From Trichoplax adhaerens (taxonomy: Eukaryota; Placozoa; Uniplacotomia; Trichoplacea; Trichoplacidae): DNA of 64,000 nucleotides. Shown here one piece after another: positions 26,928 to 43,339 of the stretch; the first letter of the stretch is position 1, and every line of letters begins with the position of its first letter. The position numbers and the translations under genes were made by a program. The notes below the pieces were generated by a model. That model was not told where the DNA came from and did no database searches. It saw only the letters and a program-made list of their open reading frames with translations. Location: the NCBI RefSeq assembly GCF_000150275.1, contig NW_002060946.1:4191035-4255034 (forward strand), in the 5' to 3' direction.

Positions 26928-28368
26928 CTTTAAGTCGATAAGCAAATTTTTAAGGGAATTTAATAAATTACCAATAACTCCTTTTAAGTTTTATTAAATC
27001 TATTAAGGCTAATAGTAATCGATATCATCAAGTGGGAATTACAGTAGATGTCATTGCAACTTGCAAATCGTAGCTATTTCATAGTAACATATATACTGGC
27101 ATTAAAGGTTATAATTTATAAAAACATGTGATAATATTACGGCAGTTATACTTATTGTTATCATTTACTACTATGTTTAAGGGTAGATTGTTAAAAGGGG
27201 CATTACAGATTTGATGAATGATTAAAAATGAAAGTGTTGTAGTACAGTATAATTGTATGAAACAGTTGTCACCTTAACCGTTTGTGGGGGAGCGTTCTCG
27301 TAGCTAAAAGCGATCAGTTAAGGTTATTTGGAGTGCGAAAATAATGAATATAAATGTATTTACTCCGTAAACACATTAACTGATAAAAAATTAATCGGAA
27401 AGAAATGCAAAGTCTTATCAAAGTTATCCTGCTACCCACATCGTACATAGCTAACTTCATTTACAGTATACATTATGTTATATTATTATTTATAATAATT
27501 ATCGTAGCGAGACAGGATAAAGTATGTATATAGTATATGCAATCATACAGCTAAGGCAATGATGTAGAGTAAATGAATTATTACGATTATTACTAGACAC
27601 TATCACTAGAGTATCTTATGTTGTTGTTCATAAACAACGAGCAAGAGAGTTGCTGATCCAATTTTGACTCAGATATCGTTAAACTAGCAGCTAAATAATA
27701 GTCGTAATCTAACATAGCGTCATAGTGGACAGCGTATTGTTGATTTAGTTTGAAATGCAACTAAACATTAGCATTTTTATTTCCTATGTCTATTTCAGTT
27801 CATTTTCTGGTTTAATGTTCAAAATCTGAGCAGATACAACGTAGCTACGTGAGCAAGAACATCTTCAGGCTGAACATCGCCGAGCTTAGCACCTTCGGAT
27901 TCCATCGAGATCCAATTCTTGCAGAGAACGCTCAACTACGAATGGACTAAGCAAAGGTATAATAGACCTGTCAGAGGTTGGCATACACTTACTGCGCAGC
28001 TGTGGTGGACAACCTATAGTCAGGTATGATACCGTATACTCTACAGTACAGTGAGTTTGACTGTACAGATTACAGTACAGTACAGTACTGTACTGTACAG
28101 TATAACGGTATCAGCCCTTCAGTACTGTACACTGTACAGTACAGTACAGTGGCTGCTAAACTTTTTGATATCCGACCAACATCTGTCCGTAACAGAGTCA
28201 ATATATTTTAAATCATGGCTATACAGTACTGTACACTATACCATGTATGACTGCCGCACAGTACTGTACAGTGTGCCCAAATTCTTATTGCCTGGCTATA
28301 CTAGGCGCCTTGATATCCACCAAGCAGAACAACTTTTTCCTCTACTAGTGATCACTTGGTCATCCAGT
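26928..28368. other. Divergent region between RP9 and NDUFS6
   Basis: This should contain the missing RP9 first exon(s) and the NDUFS6 promoter. A more GC-rich patch at about 27830-27965 carries a short minus-strand frame from an ATG at 27905 (28 codons). It does not resemble RP9. GTACTG palindromes fill 28030-28272. Confidence 0.5.
28031..28272. repeat. GTACTG palindromic cluster directly upstream of NDUFS6
   Basis: Repeated GTACTGTAC/GTACAGTAC strings in both orientations, densest at 28070-28150, ending about 100 bases before the NDUFS6 ATG at 28369. It likely overlaps the promoter or 5' UTR. It creates long spurious open frames (28026-28211 and the first part of 28051-28518). Confidence 0.85.
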
Positions 28369-30885
28369 ATGGCGTCGATAACAGCTTTGCGTCGGTTTGC
28401 CGGAACGGGATCATTATCCAATATATTTGCCAGAATTCAACCTATCGTAGCCAATTATTCAAAGCTAGTAGAAGTAGATAAAGAAGTCGTTACTCATACT
28501 GGTCAGGTAAGAAAATGATGACTTACAGTATTTCGTAAGGAGACCATCTTAACTACTAACCTTGCGCTGCATTGTAAAACACATTAGGACACATTTGGCT
28601 TATACAAATTATTCCATCTTCTACGTAACACATTTTTTACTCATTCCAGCAAACAGTACATTGTCATTGCAAAAAAATTCATCCGATGGCTTATATTTAC
28701 AAACTCATATAACAAATGATAGCATCTAAATTGGACATTTTGTGAATTCTTTACCGTCTCTTTTTTCTTCTCCAATATCTTATCCCTGCAAAATAAACAC
28801 ATACGCGTAAACAATGCGTGCTTATTACAGTGCTGGACGTGCCCTGATGTGAACAGAAATTCAAAAATATATTGTACAATACTAGTAAAAAGAATCTACA
28901 ATTGAATACGGTGCGAATGTGCTGGACTATACTACACTGTAGGGTTTATTCCAATTTTTGTTAACAACGTAACAGATTCAGAAGTCATACATGTTTCGCA
29001 TTTGCCCGTATTGCGTATGCTTGGTCTGCTTCCCAATGTTAATTGGGGTAATCATCACTTGACAGCACAGCACGTAAGGCCTGAAGACCTCCATAATGTA
29101 GTTTATCAACTGTTCGCATCTAATTTTCAGACTATACTAAATATGTATAGCATCATTGGCTATGCTACGGCAAACGGCCTTTTACCTGATGTACTCGTTA
29201 ATTATATAATTGTCCACGGTTGAATGAAGCTATATTATAGATTTGCAATTCTTACATATACATGTACGTTCGTAATTTCGTTAACTCTTATTAATGCATC
29301 CATACAGTGTAGCTAGCAGCTTAGTAAATTTCCTGTAGCAATAATAGCTACAAACATACACAAGGTAACTAATCACTATGTGAGTACTGTACTGTCGCTG
29401 TACAGTTGTCTCCATATCGACTATTTACTTATACAGTACATGGTATGGCCTCCATGAATCGCGCATTACAGCACACTACTTGATGACTGAAAATAAGAAT
29501 CATGCATCAATTGATTAACAAAACATGCTTTTCATACCTGTCGATATTTATACATTCGTATATTGTGCTGTACTGGATTTGTTTGAGTAGCAGTATGTGA
29601 ATTTAGAATGCGTTCTTATACATAGCATCCGAATATATACCGTACTTGCATTATAGTACAAGACGTGGCATGTTGCACACGGTACCAGTTTACTCGGCGT
29701 TTGAATATCGTATACAGTAAAGTAGCTTTTAATTGATTGCTAGTAGTACGAACAATATGACCTATAAATTTACATTTTAGCCTAATTATACCTCTTTTGC
29801 ACGCATACACAATTGCTCACTATTAGCTGACAAGATTATTAACGAATTTAAAATACACTAAAATGTCTAAAATGACTGACAGAAATCTTTTTTATGAACA
29901 GGTATTTGACAAGAATGACCGAAGACGAGCTAGGTTTATCGATCGTGAAAAGGAGGCGAGTAATCACCAAGTTCTAAACCTTGTCACTGCGATATTAAAA
30001 GAGTTCAATTTTTAGATTAAAAAATATCATTGCTATCGATTTTGCCGCTTTATGATATAATTATCATCGACTTATTTGCGTGAGATTCACATAGTATAAG
30101 TAATTGTATAATAAGTGCTGTACTTCGTATAGCACTTTCGAGGTTACGCAACCAAGTTATGAAAAATTCCAACGTTTAGATCAAATATTTCAATGTTCTG
30201 TTTTTTTGAAATGGCATTAAATGAAGATAGCACGAGCAGCATATCATCGCTATCTAAATAACACTTATATAATGACAGTAAATATACTTAATAATAGTCA
30301 TAGAAATACTACCCGAATAAGTATGCTACTACAAAATCTACTGTACATTAATTCCAAGATTCGTACTCAGTATATGTTAATCACCGTACGCCTTTATCTA
30401 CTGTAGTGAAAACTGGCACATGTAACTTTTTGCTTGACTTTAGGATATTAAAATTATACATTTATGTTCTGCAAATCTCTCACAGGTGAACGAAAGGTTT
30501 GCTATTGATCTAATAAATGAAGTTCCACCTATTAAGGTAAAAGGAAGACATGTCTGGTGTGACGGAGGTAAGGATTTCAAGTTCTACATTTTTAGACTGG
30601 TCTTAAATTATGATTAAATGTCTTAGTAATATATATAACTAGAAATTAATCAATGATTACGTCGTTTTAACATCTCAGTCATATTGTATACGCTCATTTA
30701 GGAAACTCTGCTCTTGGTCACCCTAAGGTTTATATCAATTTGGTACGTTAAGAAGAGTATATGATTAGTGCTCAGCACCTGTCCACTAGGATTACCGTTA
30801 AATTATAGTAATTTTTATTTCATAGGATTCACCTGGTCCACAAATTTGTGCTTACTGTGGCTTGAGATATATCAGAGAGGATTAA
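28369..30885 (+). CDS. NDUFS6: NDUFS6 homologue, complex I 13-kDa zinc subunit
   Basis: This is the mitochondrial matrix-side accessory subunit of NADH:ubiquinone oxidoreductase, needed for late assembly of the N-module. Exons: 28369-28506, 29902-29955, 30486-30567, 30702-30742, 30826-30885. They sum to 375 nt, or 124 aa, the same length as the human protein. Residues 1 to about 30 (MASITALRRFAGTGSLSNIF...) look like an amphipathic, Arg-containing mitochondrial presequence. The conserved core is VTHTGQ, then RARFIDREKE, VNERFAIDLI and HVWCDGG, followed by ALGHPKVYINL and CAYCGLRY. Zinc ligands by family alignment are Cys89, His98, Cys113 and Cys116, all present. I chose the ATG at 28369 because it gives the presequence; the longer upstream frame is repeat. 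Intron 2 uses a GC donor (AG|GCGAGT) at 29956. Confidence 0.96.
29017..29223 (+). CDS. Unrecognised open frame inside NDUFS6 intron 1
   Basis: The frame is open from just after a TAG near 28941 to a TGA at 29223 (about 95 codons; first ATG near 29017). Its composition looks more gene-like than the surrounding introns, for example NWGNHHLTAQHVRPEDLHNV and ANGLLPDVLVNYIIVHG. A CAG precedes 28976, so it could be a terminal exon. I recognise no family. It may be a nested gene, a relic or chance. Confidence 0.25.
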   Translation: MLGLLPNVNWGNHHLTAQHVRPEDLHNVVYQLFASNFQTILNMYSIIGYATANGLLPDVLVNYIIVHG

Positions 30886-32465
30886 GAGAGAACTCTAGAA
30901 GCTTTCAAATAGTTATGATGATATATAAAATTTGTATTTATGCTATGCACTTAATCGATCTGAATTTTATAAATGGTACAATAATTAAAGGTTAGCTTTC
31001 GTTATATCCCAAGGCTAACTACTGTAGTTATAAATGTAACCTTGTATAAAAATGCAGATCTGCCGCAGTGATGCTTTTTTTTTATAAACCTACGCGAGGT
31101 ATTAAAGTACTCTGTGACGACATTATATCATTGTATTTGAATCAGATGTTAATCTGCGTTATGGCAATCTTATGAGTCAACAATTTATTATCGAATAATG
31201 TTTGAGTATTCTACATCGTCCAACAGCATATGAAGTCTATCGATGTTGGTTCACTTAATGTCTACCTGTGATACTGCATGAACGTAGCTTGCTACTGATA
31301 ATATTTACTGTCGTTAGATGACAGATAGGGATTACTTACTATCTAATTACACCTTTCAATGAGTATCCAATTTTAAGATTTATACTGGTGTTACCGTATA
31401 TTATCATCAAAATGATTTCATGTGTGGGCAGTTGGCAAAAGGCGGAAGGTTGTAAACTAGAAAATATATTCATAGGCGTTGACACCTGTACTGAAGTCCT
31501 TCAAATAAAGGACTTCTCGACTAAAGACTACCGTAGCACTAAAGTGTTAGTTCATCCGTTCCAGTCAGTTTGAAATGCTGCCATTGCTGCATGCTCGTTG
31601 CCATAGAAGCACCCTGTATCAGGCTGTATGGTTGTCAACAGATTACTTATTTGTAAGTTGCGGCAAATCAGTAGCCAAGCGATAGATATCCCTAATTTAG
31701 TCATGTTGTTTGTCTTTAGTGTACAGTATATCACGTTCCTGCAGAGCTACAGTAGTAAACACACAGCATAAGCTCTTCGAAGTATATATACAGTATATAG
31801 TATATATAAACTTAATAACTGACTTTCGGATATCCTGAGGGCTACATTAATAAGATAGGGGGAGCTGCGCTGCCATGTCACTGTTAGGGGTCTGGTAGTG
31901 GTAGGGCATTGACCTGTTGTTTGTACAGTAGACTGTAATCAAGTTCAGTTTTGGAACTGACTAGTGGACTTGACCTCGGACTACGAGAACAAATCCTGCA
32001 GTACTGCACTGTACTAAACTACCGTTCTTTTTAGTACTGTAGTGTGTATTGCATCAAAGTCAAGTGGCACTCTGACTGAGATACACCTCTGTACGCCTCT
32101 ATCTCCTAGTACTGTAGTCTACTACTGCAGTACTGTATGAGAGCAAGAGGGAGTTTTCTGTCCTACCGTCCGGTGCCTCATGCGTACAGTGTACAGTGCG
32201 TCCCGGAGTGCAGACTGTAGAGTACAGTACTAGGTATGGTAGGCTTTCTCCTGCAGTACAGTATTTTTAGTTCCTTTCCTCACCTTCTTTTCGCTAAAAG
32301 TACTGTACTGTACAGTACAGCATAAAACGGTAGGGCAATAAGTACTGTACGTACTGTACGTTGCATCATACTGTACTGTACGAGCGTACCTTGCGTCACA
32401 TACTGTACATTCATCACAACGAAGGAAACACTTTTTGACCGTTGGGATTCAACTAAAGATCAGTC
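30886..32465. other. NDUFS6 - PRPF4B intergenic region
   Basis: No coding sequence is recognised. The right half (about 31920-32410) is unusually rich in GTACTG-type palindromes. A short 'tatatacagtatatagtatata' palindrome-like stretch lies near 31783-31808. Confidence 0.6.
31925..32410. repeat. GTACTG palindromic cluster upstream of PRPF4B
   Basis: Scattered to dense TACTGTAC, GTACAGTAC and GTACTGTACGTACTGTACG strings; the densest part is 32290-32410 and ends about 55 bases before the PRPF4B ATG. It likely overlaps the promoter or 5' UTR. Confidence 0.8.
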
Positions 32466-37131
<4,666 letters not shown>

Positions 37132-40100
37132 ACTTGTTATGCAATTATCATGCATGAGGTTCTTTAAATATGTAGTTAAAAAATTTGCATGATCTGACAC
37201 TAGAATTTAAGAGACGTTTGGTAATGTAAATATTGGAATCGTTCCATGGTTGCAAACGACCTAATAACTATGTTGTATTATTATCACACCCTTTCTAAGT
37301 TGCGTGTATAGGACTCTAGCAAACTTTAAGTATCATTGGATCTGCTGACTGTAGAATATGGATAGCGTGAAAAGGCTATATTCGCACGATAACCGGCCAC
37401 TCGTATAGTCTGTAACTTGTTATTCTAGTCTATAGGTTTGTACGAATCTTGCGGCTAAAAATTATAGAAGTTCTGTCAGTGTCTTATTGACTTTCGGAAT
37501 GATAAAACTGACAGCAGTTTTTTTGCATCTTCTTGGATCATAAGTTACATTTACTGCTATTTACAAACATTATTTCATCTCTGTAATGGTGTATAATATA
37601 CTAGTATTTATTGAATGATAAATGCCAGGTCATTCTGCGAAAACCAAATAGAGCATGTGCGATAAGGATATAAACAAAATGCTTGCAGTTATGGATTTCA
37701 TACTTCTCATACATAAAAGAACATATCCGAAAATGTTAGAGTGTACACGTACGTAAACTAAAGTGGAGGAATTATTTCATCTACCTCTATTTACCGTTTT
37801 GTGATATCTTTGACTCTAATGAGGTTTTCTACAATTTTTGCAAGAAAACTGATTCTAACATCTGACGATTGTCATGAAGGTATTGTAAAGGATATAAAAA
37901 AATTAATAATTTTATATTATTGCTAAATCTACACACATGTTTAATACTACTATATTGTAAAATGTTGGTAGTTCGGATTTGTTAATTACGTGTATTAACT
38001 TTAAACTATCAGTAAGATAAATCTTCTATCCTCAATAATGACTTTCCTTGCAACGCTTTAATCAAACCTTTCGAACGTACTTAAATTCGTAATCAAGTCG
38101 CTTCACTAGCCTTAAAGCAGTTACGCTCGATTACTAGTAACGTTTTGTGACTGTATTATTCTTAATCGTAGCCTATCATGCTAAAAACAGTATGTTTACT
38201 TGCAATAGTGGAATTCATCCGCATATAATTTCTTTTAGACAGGTAATTGCGTAAACAGGTACGACTTTGGTTATTGAAAGACTATACCTCCCAATATTAT
38301 TCCTCGTTTGACGTACAATATCAATGTATTCACTATGATTCTATGCTAGTGTATAATTGGCGTATAAGCGACAATACTGTGTAGGTTAACCTGTAAGTAT
38401 AGCTATCTTATTGCATTATGCCTTTCATGTAAGCCAAGTTGGCTTTTGGATACTTTTTAAAGATTGCAACTACGATAAACATCCAAGTTTAGAACTGAGC
38501 AATCTAGCAATACAATGTTCGTTTTATATCGCTGAAATGGAACCTCATTACATATTACCATGTTATTGACATGTCATAAAACTGTCTCAGAATATTATTT
38601 CTGTACAATTCCGTCATTTGTGACTTTGTAATAAAATAAAATTCATCGAATAATATCAAGTCTATTGTCAATCTGCTTTATGAGAAAGTAAATATCTTTG
38701 TTGGCATTTTGCAAAAAGCAAATTTTGGAATACTACAATATCACTGTGTATGTTCATTTTGAAGTTCGGAATTTATAAAGTTTATTTTAATCTTTATGCA
38801 CGTAGTGTGGCATCTGACATTACCGCACACAGAGTATAGCAGTAACTTTATAAACTTACACTCATGCTTCTTATTAGGTAACGCAAGGCATTACATGCAG
38901 CGCTTGCCACTGTAAAGTGATGGCAGATATACGCGTATTTTGAGATGTGGAATAACTTCACGGTGGTTCTAACCGATGCCTTCCAAATTAGTATCTAACG
39001 ATACGAACGATTGACGTTTGGTATACAAAATTCGCAAAATATAGTTACATCATTACAGTATTTCATCAAATAACGTCATGTATAATAATATTTTGGCATT
39101 AGAAATTCTGCAGATCCAATGTTTCTGTACCGTAAGTAGCTATAAAATTCAGTATAGCCTTTCATAAATAGTCAAATACTCGTTGTGTTGTAAATGTAAT
39201 GAATATTTAAACGGCACATACGAGTCATATAATCACTCCTACTACGCTTATATGAACGATATTCGCTGTACTGTACAATTCCGGAGAAAACCACGACAAC
39301 GTACTATATATTCTACGACAGACAACTGCAGCTGGTAAACGTCAACTGTATGGATATTCTCTGTAAATCAATAGACTAGAGACTATACGTATACGTTATG
39401 TCGTAGTAGCAATTTATTCGAGATTTATCTAAATAATTAGGTACTATTAACACTATAAATCCTCTCAATCTAAGAGAACGCCATTCTAGAGGAACTATAT
39501 GTGATCTAATCACCCTGCTGCCTCAAAGATCGCAATATCAATTTAGTACAGTATTAAGTACACCCGCGCAATCTTGAATATCATTTGGATGTGCAAATAA
39601 CTGAATTAAAATATCTAAGAGAAGTGATCTATTGCTTAGCACGTACTAGATTCTTTCGTATAAGGGGTACTGTTAGTATATTGCTGCGGATCTTTCTACG
39701 GAAAAGAGCCCTGTAAACCTGTATTATGAGTAATTAGGCGCTGAAATAAATTTGCATTGCAAATAATCCAATCAATAATTCATACGTAGCAAGATGATCA
39801 CGTGCGTAGTTGTAACCATAGAGACAGTGAGGTAAGAAGAAAGCTGATTAAAATGAAGAGTAAAGTCTTTTCTACTCCCGAACTAATTAATTGTAAAACA
39901 ATTTAAAGGCGTAGCGAATTGAGTGAAAGATTTCTTGGTTATATTAGTAAAAAGTCAACCTTAATGGATGAAAAGTATTGTTTCCAGACTTATCAGTATG
40001 ATACAGTGACTGTAGAAGTACGCCTGTCGAGCTGTAATATGGCCTAGTCAATATGTTAATTAAGGAAGTACTTAATTATTAGAATCTATTATGCGAGTTA

Positions 40101-40258
40101 TATATTGTATGGGCTATAGAATATTATAAAGTCACTCTTGAATAGCGATTTAATCAGTGTCGCGAACGTTATTGACAATTATAAATACTATATTCTCTTA
40201 GCGTGTAAAGCATAAAGTAATCCCATTCTGTATTTCGAAGACGACGGATTGATCCATC
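37132..40258. other. Intergenic, PRPF4B to cupin gene
   Basis: About 3.1 kb of AT-rich sequence with stops in all frames. One cgctgtactgtacaattc element lies near 39265. I see no coding exon, RNA gene or large repeat. Confidence 0.6.
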
Positions 40259-43200
40259 ATGGAGCAAGTGTCTGCCAATCAAGTACTTTTCAGACAGTTG
40301 ATCAAACGTAGCAAAGATCTCGGCATTAGTGATGATGAATTTGCTAAAATGTCGGCTGTCAAGAAATATAATAAAAAAGTGGACATTTTTAACTTTCTTA
40401 TCGTGTTAAGCGTTTTGGCTGCTTTAGGTGCCGCCGGAATACTTGCTGGCGTCTCATATCAAGTTTTGCCCAAACGTTTGGAAGGACTGTTTTTTAAATA
40501 TTATTTCAACACTACAGATCCAACTGAAATAGGCTGTTTATTGGAGAATACTGAAACTACGCAAGATGTCTTTAGGCCACCTGTAGATTGTAGCATGTGC
40601 CGTGGTATTACCGAAATCGTCCGTGTTTCTAATTTAACCAAAAAAGAGTTTGAAGAAAAATATGCTTATAGCGGGCAAGCAGTGGTTGTAACTGACGGCA
40701 CCGCTAACTGGACTGCCCCTGAAGTATTTAGTTTCGCTTACTTTAAGAAACTTTATGCTCCTAAAAGTGTAGCATTGCGAAGTGCAGAAAGAGACTGTCA
40801 ATTTTTCCCCTATAAAACTAATTTTACATCTTTGGGCCAAGTCTTTCGAATGCCTAAAGCGCGTGCCAATTTAAAGACTGGTAAACCGTGGTATATCGGC
40901 TGGTAAGTAAATTTAGACAAGACAGAACCTACGTGACCAGCACTTTGATCGCAAAACAATATGACACGTACATTTGTATCAATTAACAAAGAAAACGTTC
41001 GCGTCAGTATAAGTTTGGTTAAGCAGGAAATTACATTTTAGTAAATTTTTTAGAGTTTTTATAAAGTAAAAAGCAATAATTTATAATTAAAAATCCTTAC
41101 CTAGATATCTTTATTCAATTTATTTACATTTCGGAGTTATGTGAAACGAATGGAAGTAAATAATATTCTTACTTCTAAATGAAATAATAATGGTACACCC
41201 ATTTGCATATTTTTTTCTACCTAATTTTCAATACAGTGAAAGCTTCATCGATCCAAATGCGGAAGCTCTTAAAAGCTGTAGCCCAAATTAAAACGTCTAC
41301 CTATTATGAATTTTAGATATTTTGCACGTTACTTTATCGGCAAGATGTCAAAAAGTAAGAAAAAGCGATTTCAAATAGACCTTGTCCAACCTTTTCATTG
41401 CCGTCTATTGTTCCTTTCATCACCGTAATATAAATATATTATTAGAAAGAATCTACGAGAACTTTTTTGAAAGTTAGTTCAGCTTGTCGTTACTTCTAGG
41501 AAGTTATCGGACTATTAAATTCCAGTATGGTTTAATCCATCACCGACCAATGGAAAACTTAGATTCTATTATGACATTTTGTATGATTTTCTCTCATTAC
41601 ATTAACCGAAATGAATAAACTGCTTGGCCATGATACAAAGTCTTTAACCTCCCAAATTTTCAATTGATTCCTTTACCGTATTCACTAAACGCAGGTATGA
41701 CAGTTTGTTATGCCGACAGAATCGAAACAAATCTGCGGAGAAGTATCTCGTGAATAGTTACTTCTTTAGCCTTAATCCTATTATTATGAATTCTAGAGTT
41801 TGCAACCCGTCAGAACTTTGTAACTAACATGTATTATAAATATGTATAACGTAACAAAAATTTACCAGAGTTAAAGTGGGCATACCGTGGTAGCCGACCA
41901 TGGCCAATAAAAATAGCAGGCGTTACTATCTTGATTATCTTCATCTGGGGACCTTCCTTTTGCTGCTGTGCGGTACCTTCGTTGCTACCTAGATGTCTTA
42001 AGATTCGACGTTTTAATTAAACAGCCATGTCGTTATTAATAAGAAATTGATAGAAATCTCGATTCCAATAGATAATATTAATCAAATAATATAATAAATT
42101 GGGATAGAAACAATTTACGGTGCTCACCTGCTTCTCTTATATATTTATGTGTTAATGATAAATTGATAGAAATTCTCAATGATGCCAATAGATGATATTT
42201 AACAAATAAGATAAACTGGTAAAGAAACAACTTATGTCGCTCACTCGTTTCTCTCATGCATTTATGCACTTGTTAGGAGTAACTGCGATGCAGAAGCCGC
42301 TAACGTTCTAAGAAGCCATTACAATAGGCCTTATTTCCTACCGGAAAGATCAGAATCAAGCAGAATCGATTGGATTTTCATGGGCAGTCCTGGATATGGT
42401 GCTCATATGCACGTAAGCAATACTGTTCTTCTTTAAAGGTTCTTAAAGTTAATTTAATCACTACTGTATGTATTTCTACTAAGAATTTTTTATCGCTGAT
42501 GATAAATCTATAATATAATGTATGCAATCTTCTTTCATTGATGATTCACCTTATACAGCCTATGATATCCGTACATCTATCTCTTCACTTATATTTTCTT
42601 AATTCCATTTGCTCCGATAGTCTTTATTTCTTTTAAAAGTTGATAAAAAATATTCACATATTTCCTCCAGTATGCCAAACTTTGAAGTTGCTTTCAATAT
42701 GTATCATTAGTCACATTTGTAATATAAAATATCGCATTTATAGCTAATATTCTTACAATATTAAACTTATTCTTGAAATGATAGAGGTAATTAGATATTG
42801 GCGCATGCTTTATCTAATACTATAGTTTACTTCTATTAAAATAAATCAATTGATAATCCGATAGTAATGACATTATATTATGTAAACTTTTCGTCTATTT
42901 TACATTGAATGACAATTTTTATATGATTGAATTGAATATTTAATCAGATCGACAACGTTCATTTTCCTTCATGGCAAGCTCAATTGAGAGGACAGAAAAA
43001 ATGGATCCTAGAGCCACCTCTAGAATGTGCTGATGTTTGTGTTAATCAAATATCTGTTATTGTCAACACTGGTGATATAAGTAAGTTTATATAATAATTT
43101 CAGTAGTACCTACTGAATTAAAAATAGCCTAACTGTAATCATAGGTTATGCCAACCCTTGCTTCATTTCATAATTTTTTTTATTTTGTATTTCTGAATTA

Positions 43201-43339
43201 CATTCATAATGTGGTACCCTAAAATGTCCAATTTTGATTTTCTTTCTTTATAGTTGTATTAAATACAAATAAATGGTTCCATCAAACTGTTATAATGGGC
43301 GATGAATTAAGTATCACCATTGGATCAGAATATGATTAA
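40259..43339 (+). CDS. Type II membrane protein with JmjC/cupin_8-like domain
   Basis: Four exons (40259-40902, 42277-42412, 42948-43080, 43254-43339) sum to 999 nt, or 332 aa, and keep frame. Residues 1-42 are charged and cytosolic, and residues about 43-67 form one hydrophobic helix. The rest should face the ER/Golgi lumen or outside; potential N-glycosylation sites NTT, NLT, NWT and NFT and several cysteines (DCSMC, GC, DC) agree. The C-terminal half has features of Fe(II)/2-oxoglutarate cupin hydroxylases: YGAHMHIDNVHFPSWQ with His260-x-Asp262, then GQKKWIL. A distal His314 follows in NTNKWFHQTV and completes the facial triad. I infer a membrane-bound 2OG oxygenase. The substrate is unknown, and I cannot name an orthologue. 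Similarity to JMJD-type proteins is by motif order only. Confidence 0.85.
42045..42275. repeat. Two-copy tandem repeat in cupin-gene intron 1
   Basis: Two diverged copies of about 115 bp share the order 'attgatagaaat', 'ccaatagatgatatt', 'aagaaacaa', 'gctcac', 'tctctt/c', 'atttatg'. The second copy ends at the acceptor of exon 2. The minus-strand frame 42078-42269 translates the repeat twice (HKLFLYQFI / RKLFLSQFI) and is not taken as a gene. Confidence 0.8.

Noticed and set aside
28051-28368. Long N-terminal extension of NDUFS6
   Set aside because: The in-frame extension is made of GTACTG repeat translation. The presequence-like start at 28369 gives exactly the family length.
42078-42269. 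63-codon minus-strand frame
   Set aside because: It is a translation of a two-copy intronic repeat, seen as two similar halves.
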